A stretch of DNA of 64,000 nucleotides from Chitinophagaceae bacterium (GCA_016720565.1 JADKKJ010000001.1:992001-1056000); one strand, 5' to 3'; positions 53,370 through 61,532 are shown, counted from the stretch's first letter. The notes: generated by a model from the sequence alone, not told the origin. Numbers and translations: made by a program.

Positions 53370-54997
53370 GAAGATCGACCTTTATTTTATCTGTGCTTAG
53401 CGTTTTTATGGCCTGTTCCCAAAAACCTTCAGCCGACCTGCTGCTGTATAATGGAACGATCTATACGGTAGACAGTAGTTACAGTAAGGCGGAGGCCATG
53501 CTGATCAAAGACGGAAAGATACTTGCTGTGGGAAATAAGGCCGACCTGGAAAATAAGTATGCGATCAAAGAGAAACTGGATGCCCGGGGAAAATTCATTT
53601 ACCCTGGCTTCATTGATGCCCATGCCCATTTTGTAGGATATGGATCAGGACTACTTACCGTTGACCTCACCGGAACAACCAGTTGGGAAGAAGTGATCCA
53701 ACGAGTGACCGCTTTTGTAAAGAAAAATCCGGATCCTGCCAGTTGGATCATAGGCAGAGGCTGGGACCAGAATGATTGGGACAAGGAAGAATTTCCGGAT
53801 AACAGCCGGCTGAATGAATTGTTTCCTCAAAGGCCTGTGATCCTTCAGCGGGTGGATGGCCATGCGGCCATAGCCAACCAGGCAGCGCTTGACCTTGGTA
53901 ATGTTCGTGCGGGCATGCAGCTTGAAGGAGGGTCAGTAGAAACGAAAAATAATTTGCTTACCGGCATACTCATTGATAATGCGGTAGATCTTGTAACCCG
54001 CGTGATCCCTCCCCTTTCCAGCCAGCAATATGCGTTGTCGCTCATGGAGGCAGAAAAAAATTGCCTCGCCGTTGGACTTACCACGATTGATGATTGCGGG
54101 CTTGGGTTTAAAGATGTGGAAACGATCCGCCAGTTACAATCGGAAGGGAAATTGAATATGCGGCTCTATGTTATGCTCAGCGATGATCTTGAAAATTTTA
54201 ACTGGCTGAAGAAAAACGGTATGATAAAAACAGACCAGCTGAATGTTAGAAGCATCAAAGTATATGCAGATGGCGCGCTTGGTTCCCGTGGCGCCTGTTT
54301 GCTGGCGCCCTACCAGGATAAACCAGGCTGGAGCGGCTTCCTTTTGAAAAGCCAGGCGCATTTTGACTCTGTAGCGGCAATGATCTACCAGCAGGGATGG
54401 CAAATGTGTACCCATGCCATTGGCGACAGCGGTAACCGGACCATCCTGAATATCTATGGTAAATACCTGAAGAAAAAGAATGACCGTCGCTGGAGAATTG
54501 AGCATGCGCAGGTGGTGAACAGTAATGACCTGGAGCTTTTTGGTAAATACAGTGTGGTCCCATCTGTTCAACCAACGCATGCTACTTCCGATATGTATTG
54601 GGCGGAAGTGCGGCTGGGAGCGGAAAGAATTAAAGGGGCGTATGCATACCAGCAATTAATGCAGCAGAATGGATGGATCCCGCTGGGAACTGATTTCCCC
54701 GTAGAAGATATTTCACCGATCAAAACTTTTTATGCGGCCGTGATAAGAAAAGATGCAAAAGGATGGCCGAAGAATGGCTACCAGGTTGAAAATGCATTGA
54801 GTCGCGAACAGGCAATAAGGGGCATGACCATTTGGGCTGCACGCGCAAATTTTGAAGAAACGGAAAAAGGTTCTTTGGAAAAAGGAAAACTCGCTGATTT
54901 TGTTATTCTGGACCAGGACCTGATGAATGCATCAGAAAAAGAATTAATAAATACTAAGGTCCTCTCAACTTATATAGGGGGTAAAAAAAGATTTTAA
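53366..54997 (+). CDS. YtcJ-like amidohydrolase, lipoprotein
   Basis: A 543-aa metal-dependent amidohydrolase of the YtcJ/imidazolonepropionase-like group with an N-terminal lipobox (SVFMACSQKPS). Metal ligands: the HxH of FIDAHAHFVG, HAIGDSGNR and the terminal GTDFPVEDISP with its Asp. The N-terminal ADLLLYNGTIYTVDSS and C-terminal KGKLADFVILDQDLM are typical of the composite domain. The ATG overlaps the amidase stop (ATGA), so the two are translationally coupled and probably act in one pathway that cuts and processes an amide. Substrate unknown. Confidence 0.88.
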   Translation: MRRSTFILSVLSVFMACSQKPSADLLLYNGTIYTVDSSYSKAEAMLIKDGKILAVGNKADLENKYAIKEKLDARGKFIYPGFIDAHAHFVGYGSGLLTVDLTGTTSWEEVIQRVTAFVKKNPDPASWIIGRGWDQNDWDKEEFPDNSRLNELFPQRPVILQRVDGHAAIANQAALDLGNVRAGMQLEGGSVETKNNLLTGILIDNAVDLVTRVIPPLSSQQYALSLMEAEKNCLAVGLTTIDDCGLGFKDVETIRQLQSEGKLNMRLYVMLSDDLENFNWLKKNGMIKTDQLNVRSIKVYADGALGSRGACLLAPYQDKPGWSGFLLKSQAHFDSVAAMIYQQGWQMCTHAIGDSGNRTILNIYGKYLKKKNDRRWRIEHAQVVNSNDLELFGKYSVVPSVQPTHATSDMYWAEVRLGAERIKGAYAYQQLMQQNGWIPLGTDFPVEDISPIKTFYAAVIRKDAKGWPKNGYQVENALSREQAIRGMTIWAARANFEETEKGSLEKGKLADFVILDQDLMNASEKELINTKVLSTYIGGKKRF

Positions 54998-55113
54998 GCG
55001 AGGAGGAAAACAGTCATTACTCCAGCGCATCGTGTTTTTCGAAGAATAAACTAAATCCACATTTGTGGGTAATTCAATACTCCCGGTTCAGCCCCCTTCC
55101 GTTATTAAATCAT

Positions 55114-55121
55114 TATGTTTG
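55114..55121 (+). promoter_or_regulatory. -7 box touching the start of the amidotransferase gene
   Basis: TATGTTTG ends 4 bases before the ATG at 55126, the same spacing as at the esterase gene. The transcript would be nearly leaderless. Confidence 0.45.
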
Positions 55122-55125
55122 CCAC

Positions 55126-55968
55126 ATGAGTTGGAATGAGAATAAACCGGTTAGGGTTGCCATTCTTGACCTTTATGAAGGTCAGCCCAATCAGGGTATG
55201 CGCTGCCTCCGCGAATTACTGCAGGAATGGGCCAGGAATAATGACCTGGAACTTGAATTGCAAGAGTTTGATGTTCGCCAGAGACTGGAAATACCGGATG
55301 CCTCATTTGACATCTATATATCAAGCGGTGGCCCCGGGGATCCCCTGGTAAGCCGGTTTGAAGATTGGGATATTGCCTGGAGTCGCTGGCTGAACAATAT
55401 GGAAAGGTTTAATAAGAATCCATCCAACGTCCAGAAAAAACAGCTATTTTTTATTTGCCATTCTTTCCAGCTCGCCTGCCGTTATTTTAATGCGGGCGTG
55501 ATCTGTAAAAGAAGGTCGACCGCTTTTGGCGTTTTCCCTGTTCATATGCTGGAGGCAGGAATGAAGGAGCCGGTATTTGAAGGTTTGCAGGATCCTTTTT
55601 ATGCAGTTGACAGCCGGGATTACCAGGTGATACAACCCAACCATGAGAAACTAAGGTCCATGGGAGCAAGTATACTTTCCATTGAAAAAAGCCGTCCGCA
55701 TGTTCCATATGAAAGAGCTGTTATGGCCATCCGTTTCAATGAAAATATGATCGGCACCCAATTCCATCCGGAGGCCGATGCATCCGGTATGAGCATGTAC
55801 CTTCAGACAGAGGAAAAAAGGAAAACAGTCATAGAAAGCCATGGTGAAACGAAACTAAACAGCATGCTTGCCCACCTCAATGATCCTGATAAGATCCATT
55901 GGACCCATAATCATATTGTGCCTAATTTCCTGAACCAGTTTGCCGCGCAGCTGATCGAAGCCTGCTAA
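55126..55968 (+). CDS. Class I glutamine amidotransferase-like protein
   Basis: A 280-aa cytosolic protein with the triad of class I glutamine amidotransferases: Cys111 in FFICHSFQLACRY, His214 and Glu216 in IGTQFHPEADAS. It differs from the usual G-x-C-x-G nucleophile loop (here I-C-H-S-F). The opening VAILDLYEGQPNQGMRCL resembles GMP-synthase-like amidotransferases. No acceptor domain is fused, so it would deliver ammonia to, or cleave a gamma-glutamyl amide of, another protein's product. The next gene, 38 bases on, encodes an ATP-grasp-like protein, a plausible partner. Confidence 0.82.
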   Translation: MSWNENKPVRVAILDLYEGQPNQGMRCLRELLQEWARNNDLELELQEFDVRQRLEIPDASFDIYISSGGPGDPLVSRFEDWDIAWSRWLNNMERFNKNPSNVQKKQLFFICHSFQLACRYFNAGVICKRRSTAFGVFPVHMLEAGMKEPVFEGLQDPFYAVDSRDYQVIQPNHEKLRSMGASILSIEKSRPHVPYERAVMAIRFNENMIGTQFHPEADASGMSMYLQTEEKRKTVIESHGETKLNSMLAHLNDPDKIHWTHNHIVPNFLNQFAAQLIEAC

Positions 55969-56006
55969 ACTGGACGGAAGAAGGTTTGATCTCTTAAACC
56001 ATTTTC

Positions 56007-57203
56007 ATGATCCCTTCTATTCGACAAGCCTTCAACGCATCCTTCAGCAAAGAAAAATACCAGGCCTTCCTCGACGACCTGAACTCCCATCACCCAGGAG
56101 ATATTGAATTCCGTGTAGCAGAGACCGCCATTTACGTGCCTAAAGATTTTAAAAATAAGATGCTGGAAGCCTGTGAACATATCGTGGATATACTGGTCTC
56201 CCCGGGTTTTAAGGAAAATACAGCTGCCGCCATTCCTGCCGGGCTAACTGTTCCCAACGAAGATGCGCATACAAATTTCATTGCCTTTGATTTTGGGATC
56301 TGCGTTAATGAAGCAGGTGAATATGAGCCGCAGCTCATAGAAATGCAGGGATTCCCCTCCCTTTTTGGGTACGAAGTACTGCTGGATGATGTATTCAGTA
56401 AACATTTCCCTCCTCCACCGGGATTCAGTTCCTACCTTGGAGGCCTTGACCGGGAATCTTATTCAAAAGTTTTAAAAGAACTGATCCTGGGTTCGCATGA
56501 TCCCGCAGAAGTGATCCTCCTGGAGATCTTCCCTCACCAGCAAAAGACCCGGATCGACTTTTACTGCACCAGTGAAATTGCCGGTATACCTGTAGTTTGC
56601 CTTACAGAACTTACCAGGGAAGGAAAGAAATTATTTTATGAGAAGGACGGAAAAAAGCTACAGGTTAAAAGGATCTATAACCGGGTGATCTTTGATGAAC
56701 TGTTCCAGCAGAGTGAAGAAGTAAAAAAGAAAGGCCAGTTATTCTTTGAGGACCTGGAAGTAGAATGGTGCCCACATCCAAACTGGTTCTATCGCATCAG
56801 TAAATACACAATCCCATTCATTAAACATCCCTTTGTGCCGCCTACCTGGTTCCTGCACGAGGTAAAAGAATTGCCGGCCGACCTGCAGAATTATGTATTA
56901 AAACCACTGTTCTCTTTTGCGGGACAGGGCGTGGTAATAGATATTACACCCGCTGATATTGAAAAGATAAAGGACCCGGAAAATTGGATATTACAGCGAA
57001 AAGTAAAATATGCCGATGTGATAGAAACACCGGATATACCTGCAAAAGCTGAGATCAGGATATTTTATTTCTGGAAGAATGGAGATCCCCGCCCCTTTCC
57101 TGCCAATAACCTGGGCCGGCTCAGCAAAGGAAAAATGATCGGCGTACGGTATAATAAAGACAAAGAGTGGGTAGGTGGCAGCTTCTGTTACTTTGAAAAA
57201 TAA
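56007..57203 (+). CDS. ATP-grasp-like protein of unknown function
   Basis: A 398-aa cytosolic protein I cannot place exactly. The C-terminal 100 residues show an ATP-grasp-like pattern: YVLKPLFSFAGQGVVIDIT (Lys and glycine loop), NWILQRKVKYADVI (adenine/hinge strand), AEIRIFYFWKNG, and NNLGRLSKGKMIGVRYN (metal-binding Asn). The N-terminal half has an acidic GEYEPQLIEMQGFPSLFGYE. These features resemble glutathionylspermidine-synthetase-like ligases. It follows the amidotransferase gene by 38 bases. Prediction: an amide ligase working with that gene product; substrate unknown. Confidence 0.65.
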   Translation: MIPSIRQAFNASFSKEKYQAFLDDLNSHHPGDIEFRVAETAIYVPKDFKNKMLEACEHIVDILVSPGFKENTAAAIPAGLTVPNEDAHTNFIAFDFGICVNEAGEYEPQLIEMQGFPSLFGYEVLLDDVFSKHFPPPPGFSSYLGGLDRESYSKVLKELILGSHDPAEVILLEIFPHQQKTRIDFYCTSEIAGIPVVCLTELTREGKKLFYEKDGKKLQVKRIYNRVIFDELFQQSEEVKKKGQLFFEDLEVEWCPHPNWFYRISKYTIPFIKHPFVPPTWFLHEVKELPADLQNYVLKPLFSFAGQGVVIDITPADIEKIKDPENWILQRKVKYADVIETPDIPAKAEIRIFYFWKNGDPRPFPANNLGRLSKGKMIGVRYNKDKEWVGGSFCYFEK

Positions 57204-57207
57204 AGGG

Positions 57208-58026
57208 ATGGTAAGACTAAATTATATGTTTTACATGTCTAGAGCTTTTTTGGCCAGCCTGGTTTTTATTTGTTCTTGCCTTTCCTGCCGGGGACAGTCA
57301 CGAATTGATACGGACCGTCCCGACCAGACAGAAAGCGCATTCACCGTTCCTAAAGGATGGATGCAACTTGAATCAGGGACCGTGAAAGAAAAATGGGAAA
57401 CCAGTCCTCAAAAAATATACTCCTATACCTTACCCACCCTGCTTACCAAATATGGCATCAGTGATAAATGGGAATTAAGATTGATCACAGAATATAACCG
57501 CTGGGGAACCGCTAAAAGATGGTTCAGGGATACCATTGGTATTTTACCCGTAAAGCTTGGATTCAAAGTAAACCTCTATGAAGGAAAAGGGATCATTCCA
57601 AGAGTATCATTGATCTATCATACCGCTTTTAACCGGCTGGCCTCCAAAATGGCAAGAGGCGGTTCTTTCCTGGCACCTGAATTTCGATTTACTTTTCAAA
57701 ATGACCTTGGAGAAGGCGTAGCCCTGGGATATAACCTGGGCATGGAATGGGAAGATACCCGGGAGAAACCAGCTTTTATTTACACATTCGCCCCGGGCTT
57801 CGATCTTGGCGAGAACTGGTATGGCTATGTAGAATTATTTGGGTCCCTTACCAAAAATGAACCACAGCAACATGCGTTTGATGCAGGCATCGCATGGTAT
57901 GCAAATGATAATTTAAAACTGGATGCCTCCGCCGCTATTGGTATAACGGGTCTTATGAAATATTATATTGGAATGGGTTGTTCCCTGAGATTCAGTGTGA
58001 AAAAAAATAAACCTATTTCGGATTGA
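57208..58026 (+). CDS. Outer-membrane transporter-like barrel (phenol-MetA type)
   Basis: A 272-aa exported protein: signal sequence (ATG at 57208, or 57235 giving MSRAFLASLVFICSCLSCRG), then IDTDRPDQTESAFTVPKGWM, the hallmark start of the Bacteroidota transporter family related to MetA of phenol degradation, followed by beta strands such as WELRLITEYNRWG, FAPGFDLGENWYGYVELFG and a final strand YYIGMGCSLRFS. The role is unknown. It follows the ATP-grasp-like gene by 4 bases and overlaps the convergent DUF3347 gene by 14 bases. Confidence 0.75.
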   Translation: MVRLNYMFYMSRAFLASLVFICSCLSCRGQSRIDTDRPDQTESAFTVPKGWMQLESGTVKEKWETSPQKIYSYTLPTLLTKYGISDKWELRLITEYNRWGTAKRWFRDTIGILPVKLGFKVNLYEGKGIIPRVSLIYHTAFNRLASKMARGGSFLAPEFRFTFQNDLGEGVALGYNLGMEWEDTREKPAFIYTFAPGFDLGENWYGYVELFGSLTKNEPQQHAFDAGIAWYANDNLKLDASAAIGITGLMKYYIGMGCSLRFSVKKNKPISD

Positions 58027-58480
58027 TCGTTTCCACCACTTTACCACAACTCAGCATCATAGAACCATAGTATGGATTCCGGATGGTTGTTTCACCGCTT
58101 AGCCAGTACATTTTTTTCATCGGGCAATACTGACGGTATACGGCAGACTTGCTTAAGCTGATCTTTTTGGCAAGCTGGAACATATCTTCAGAAAAAGGGG
58201 AAAAAGCATCTCTTTGCTTTTCGAGTTCTTTGTTATCCGAAATAGCTTTTGCTTCCGCAACCAGTTTCTGGCTGGTCTCCGCATCTACCTGTTTTGCACT
58301 TAACCTGGTCATATTTGCCGCGAATTCCGTTGCCGCTGAGGCTGCCAGTTTATCATCCCCGGCAACCAGGGCCTCCTTGATCACATAATATTTTTTCAGG
58401 AGAACATAGGCGCTGGTATCCTGCGCTTTTAAAAGCATGGCTGAAAATACCAGCAGGATGCTAAGGAGGTACTTTTTCAT
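58013..58480 (-). CDS. DUF3347 domain protein
   Basis: A 155-aa exported protein (signal peptide MKKYLLSILLVFSAMLLKAQ). DUF3347 is recognised from YCPMKKMYWLSGETTIRNPY and GSMMLSCGKVVETI; related sequences often occur fused or adjacent to copper-efflux (CusB-type) components. The Cys-Pro-Met and late Cys could ligate Cu(I). A predicted helical region lies between. Last gene of the leftward metal group; its end overlaps a convergent barrel gene by 14 bases. Confidence 0.82.
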   Translation of the reverse strand: MKKYLLSILLVFSAMLLKAQDTSAYVLLKKYYVIKEALVAGDDKLAASAATEFAANMTRLSAKQVDAETSQKLVAEAKAISDNKELEKQRDAFSPFSEDMFQLAKKISLSKSAVYRQYCPMKKMYWLSGETTIRNPYYGSMMLSCGKVVETINPK

Positions 58481-58499
58481 AGATCAAATTTAAGTCAAT

Positions 58500-59336
58500 T
58501 TACCCGGATCGTTTCAGGGCACCTAAAAATGCCCTTTCCAAACTGATTTGCCAGCTATTAGATGTCATCCGGCTCATGTTCCCGGCCAGTTGAAACCTGC
58601 CACCCAGATTTAACCGCGTATTGCTATTGAAGATAAGTTGAATGGCAGGGGCCATATCTAAACAATATTTTTTTGCATCCAGTGACCGCTCGCCTAAAAA
58701 TTCCATGTAAATATTCAGGTTGGTCTGTTTGTAGCTGCTGTATTCTTTGGGCAGCACAAGGTAACCGGCAGACAATGAATAATTAAATGACTGGTACAAT
58801 CTTTCAGGAATATAGATCACAGTACTTTTCCTGGAGGCATCCAGCACCTGGGTTTGTGATATGGTACCGGATACCGCCAGCCTTCTCCAAAGCTGGGTGG
58901 CGATAATACCCAACTGTATTCCACTCTTATCTCCCATCAGGCCGATCTCCTCATAATGAAAAGGGGCACGCGTAGAGGATCCGTCAACAAAAGCGGCCAT
59001 TCGGAAATGCGTATGAATATCATCATTGGAAAGAAACCGGTATTTCGCATAAATGTTCCAGGATTCATACCTGAAATCATTGGTGTGCATATTGCTGAAA
59101 GTGGTTCCGATATGCATCATAAGTTTCTTGCTGAATCCAACCTGCAATTCCGGCATTACCCTATGGGAAAATCTTTTATAGATATTATCGCGGCTAACAA
59201 AATGGTCTGTGATCTTTGCAGTAACAGAATGAGCCGGCATATTGGAAGCAGGCTCCGTGAACACATATAGTTCCTGGGAATATACCTGGCTGAATGCGAC
59301 AAATGTCAACATCAAAAGAAAGAACTGTTTTCTCAT
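58500..59336 (-). CDS. Outer-membrane beta-barrel protein in metal group
   Basis: A 278-aa protein with signal peptide (MRKQFFLLMLTFVAFSQVYS) and amphipathic strands (QVGFSKKLMMHIGTTFSN, YESWNIYAKYRFLSND, IGLMGDKSGIQLGI, FNYSLSAGYLVLP, LNLGGRFQLAG), with a Met/His-rich stretch FSNMHTNDFRYES that could meet metals. The overlap of its start with the TlpA stop (ATGA, 4 bases) shows coupling. No named family; similar proteins sit in Bacteroidota copper loci as far as I recall. Confidence 0.68.
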   Translation of the reverse strand: MRKQFFLLMLTFVAFSQVYSQELYVFTEPASNMPAHSVTAKITDHFVSRDNIYKRFSHRVMPELQVGFSKKLMMHIGTTFSNMHTNDFRYESWNIYAKYRFLSNDDIHTHFRMAAFVDGSSTRAPFHYEEIGLMGDKSGIQLGIIATQLWRRLAVSGTISQTQVLDASRKSTVIYIPERLYQSFNYSLSAGYLVLPKEYSSYKQTNLNIYMEFLGERSLDAKKYCLDMAPAIQLIFNSNTRLNLGGRFQLAGNMSRMTSNSWQISLERAFLGALKRSG

Positions 59337-59818
59337 TTCCCAAGCAGGTATTTTAATGTTTCTTCCAGTTGTTTTCCTTCAAGGTCCATGGCCACTAAAT
59401 GACCATCCCTGTCTATAAGATAAGAAGTTGGTATGGCCTCGATCCCCCATCTTCTCGCAATGGGGGATTCCCACGAACCCGGCATATTCACCTGCTTCCA
59501 GGTAATATTATCTTTCTTTATCGCTTTGATCCAGTCTTTTTTTTCATTGTCGATGGATACGCTGAAGATCTCAAAACCTTTATCCCTGAATTTTGAATAG
59601 ATCTTAGCCATTCCACGGTTAGCCACCCTGCAGGGTCCGCACCAAGAGGCCCAGAAATCAAGTAATACCACTTTTCCTTTAAGATCAGAGAGATGGAGCG
59701 TATCTCCTTCGGGTGTGGGAAGCGCAATATCTTCTGCCAGCTGCCCTTGTTTAGGCTGAGCTATAGCCCTGGCATTGAACAGGAAAATAGAAAATAGTAG
59801 AATAATGAAATATTTCAT
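59333..59818 (-). CDS. TlpA-like thiol:disulfide oxidoreductase
   Basis: A 161-aa exported thioredoxin-fold protein (signal peptide MKYFIILLFSIFLFNARAIA). The active site DFWASWCGPCR has Cys60 and Cys63, with the cis-proline in EAIPTSYLID. This is the TlpA/ResA type, which reduces or inserts disulfides in periplasmic proteins such as copper-binding proteins and cytochrome c components. Its position among HMA and DUF3347 genes points to maintaining metal-binding cysteines. It overlaps the next gene by 4 bases. Confidence 0.88.
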   Translation of the reverse strand: MKYFIILLFSIFLFNARAIAQPKQGQLAEDIALPTPEGDTLHLSDLKGKVVLLDFWASWCGPCRVANRGMAKIYSKFRDKGFEIFSVSIDNEKKDWIKAIKKDNITWKQVNMPGSWESPIARRWGIEAIPTSYLIDRDGHLVAMDLEGKQLEETLKYLLGK

Positions 59819-59842
59819 CAGGATGTTGAAATTAGTAATAAA

Positions 59843-59872
59843 GGAGGCAAAAGAAAACTCTTTTGCCTCCTG
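59843..59872. terminator. Perfect 12-bp hairpin between HMA and TlpA genes
   Basis: AGGAGGCAAAAG (59843-59854) pairs perfectly with CTTTTGCCTCCT (59861-59872) around 6 bases. The 3' tract is only moderately T-rich in either direction, so it may attenuate rather than end transcription. Confidence 0.5.
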
Positions 59873-59883
59873 GTAATTTTATT

Positions 59884-60399
59884 CTAAATGGTCACAAAGA
59901 TCAGCTTTCCATTGGCTTCTTTGTCGGATTGCAGGAGCCTTGCCCTGGTGGCCGCATCCAGTTTTTTAAACTCCTTGGCCGTTACATATTCTTTGTTCAG
60001 CACCCGGATGGTCTTTTCGCCATCAAGGGTTTGTTTGCTGATCTCCAGGAACCGTAGTTCATTCTTACCCATCCTCAGCTTGTCTTCGCTGGCGATCTTC
60101 AGTTCCCTGAATATTCCTGTTAGCTGCAATCCTGCAATAAAGAATCCTGCATCTTCCACTGCCTTTCGTAAGGCTTCGATCTCCACTTCCTGGTCTTTCT
60201 TAAAAGAAATATCAAAAGCGGAATTTTTAATATCGGCGTTCACCGCGCTTACAAAAGGAAGTTTCTGAAGGGCCCTGTTAATGGCATTACTGCACATGGC
60301 ACAGGTAAGCCCGGAGGCCTGCAACCGGGCCTTACTGAATTGCGCATTTACCACCAACCCAATGCCAAGCATCACTATGAACAATAACCGTTTTTTCAT
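59884..60399 (-). CDS. Heavy-metal-associated domain protein, exported
   Basis: A 171-aa protein with a short signal sequence (MKKRLLFIVMLGIGLVVNAQ) and a heavy-metal-associated domain: Cys33 and Cys36 in ASGLTCAMCSNAINRAL are the M-x-C-x-x-C pair (here Leu-Thr replaces Met-x). The fold continues to VEDAGFFIAG. The C-terminal ~75 residues (VLNKEYVTAKEFKKLDA) are helical and of unknown role. It would carry Cu(I) or another soft metal in the periplasm. It starts 20 bases past the stop of the Cys-rich HMA gene. Confidence 0.82.
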   Translation of the reverse strand: MKKRLLFIVMLGIGLVVNAQFSKARLQASGLTCAMCSNAINRALQKLPFVSAVNADIKNSAFDISFKKDQEVEIEALRKAVEDAGFFIAGLQLTGIFRELKIASEDKLRMGKNELRFLEISKQTLDGEKTIRVLNKEYVTAKEFKKLDAATRARLLQSDKEANGKLIFVTI

Positions 60400-60419
60400 G
60401 GGCTGAATGATTTGAATGG

Positions 60420-60983
60420 TTATTTTTTCTCGCAGCAATCGCCACCTTTATGGCCTTCCTTACTGCATTTTCCATCTTTGCAACAATCCATGGCCCCGGC
60501 CGTTTTTCCTGCGCAATCGCCCAGTTCCTTGCAATTTGCCATGTCTTTGCATTTTGACATATCACATTTGCCATCTTTCATATCGCATTTCCCATCCTTC
60601 ATATCGCAATTGGCACCGCAACCTGCTTTCTTATCATTTACAGAGGCCATCGCCGTACGATCGTATTTACAACAACTGTGCAGCTTATCATAAGCTTCTG
60701 TGGTGGCGGTAAAACCAATATTATCATATCCTGCTTCGGCGATCTTCTGCTGGATCTTTGCCGCATTGGTCGTGGTAGTGGAATAAGTAACGGTCAGCTC
60801 TTTGCTGTCTTTGTTCCAATCTGCTTTTTGAGCACCGGCAGATTTTGCCGCTTTTTCTATGGATGTTTTGCACATTCCGCAATTTCCATTCACCTTATAT
60901 GTTTCGGTACTGGTTTGGGCAAAGCTTACTGAAGTGATGGCTATTGCTACCAAACTGGCAGCAAAAAATTTAATTGCTTTCAT
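60420..60983 (-). CDS. HMA-domain protein with metallothionein-like cysteine-rich tail
   Basis: A 187-aa exported protein: signal peptide (MKAIKFFAASLVAIAITSVS), one heavy-metal-associated domain with Cys35 and Cys38 in NGNCGMCKTSIE, then a tail from about residue 101 holding 14 cysteines between 104 and 184. The tail repeats CDMKDGK twice and has several CC pairs, with many Lys, Met and His. It looks like a periplasmic metal sponge joined to a copper-transfer domain. I know of no named family for the tail. First of the closely spaced HMA-TlpA-barrel genes. Confidence 0.8.
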   Translation of the reverse strand: MKAIKFFAASLVAIAITSVSFAQTSTETYKVNGNCGMCKTSIEKAAKSAGAQKADWNKDSKELTVTYSTTTTNAAKIQQKIAEAGYDNIGFTATTEAYDKLHSCCKYDRTAMASVNDKKAGCGANCDMKDGKCDMKDGKCDMSKCKDMANCKELGDCAGKTAGAMDCCKDGKCSKEGHKGGDCCEKK

Positions 60984-61070
60984 TTTTTTATGTTTAATTA
61001 ATTATACAGAATAGCGGTTCAAGACCGCCTGTTGACGTATGGTTGTTTAACCAACCAGAAGACCCGGGTT

Positions 61071-61463
61071 TCAGATCCTGAAAACCCTGTTCATTATATA
61101 ACTATCCTGTCCGGATAGCCAGGGTGGAGAATGTTCCCGGAAGTAAACGATCTGTTCGCCGTTAAAAAAAGGGCTGGCCAAAAAATCGGAGACCCTGAAA
61201 ATTACCGGAAAAGCACCGGCAAGGTTGACCAGCAATACGGGGATCTTATTCTGATCGTTGGCCATCTTTATGACCTTCACCTCATCATGGCAGCAATGGT
61301 TATCCTTATCCAGCTCCATTCCGCATCGGGCGCATGCGTCAGATTTAGATTCAAACAATCTTACCGCTACCAGGCGTTTCATGCAATAATGTGAATTGAT
61401 CACAATACCGCAGGAGGCCACCAGGTAAACTGCCAGGGATAATATCGCTATACTTTTTTTCAG
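61071..61463 (-). CDS. HYC_CC_PP family protein
   Basis: About 130 aa. Signal-type hydrophobic N-terminus, then the three motifs that name this Bacteroidota family: HYC (residues 25-27, INSHYCMKR), a CC with flanking Cys (CARCGMELDKDNHCCHDE) and a C-terminal PP (HSPPWLSGQ). Usually found beside copper or heavy-metal genes, as here; role unknown. No ATG exists in a suitable place. TTG (61484) and GTG (61469) lie in or against the -7 box at 61470-61477, so CTG-AAA-AAA at 61463, giving (M)KKSIAILSLAVYLVASCG, is preferred. Confidence 0.8.
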   Translation of the reverse strand: MKKSIAILSLAVYLVASCGIVINSHYCMKRLVAVRLFESKSDACARCGMELDKDNHCCHDEVKVIKMANDQNKIPVLLVNLAGAFPVIFRVSDFLASPFFNGEQIVYFREHSPPWLSGQDSYIMNRVFRI

Positions 61464-61469
61464 ATTCAC

Positions 61470-61498
61470 CAAAGTTAAATTCAATTCCTGATATACAA
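61470..61498 (-). promoter_or_regulatory. Promoter of the HYC_CC_PP/metal group
   Basis: On the minus strand TTG (61496-61498) is followed after 18 bases by TAACTTTG (61470-61477). The box ends 6 bases before the CTG at 61463, so transcription would begin only a few bases before the proposed start codon. Confidence 0.55.
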
Positions 61499-61532
61499 TA
61501 GGATTTAAGTCAGGTTGCTTAGCCTTTGGGTA

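Noticed and set aside
61040..61057. Operator-like palindrome TGGTTG...CAACCA upstream of the Cys-rich HMA gene
   Set aside because: Only 6 bp per arm and also positioned where a weak terminator or spacer could lie; not enough to call a metal-regulator site.
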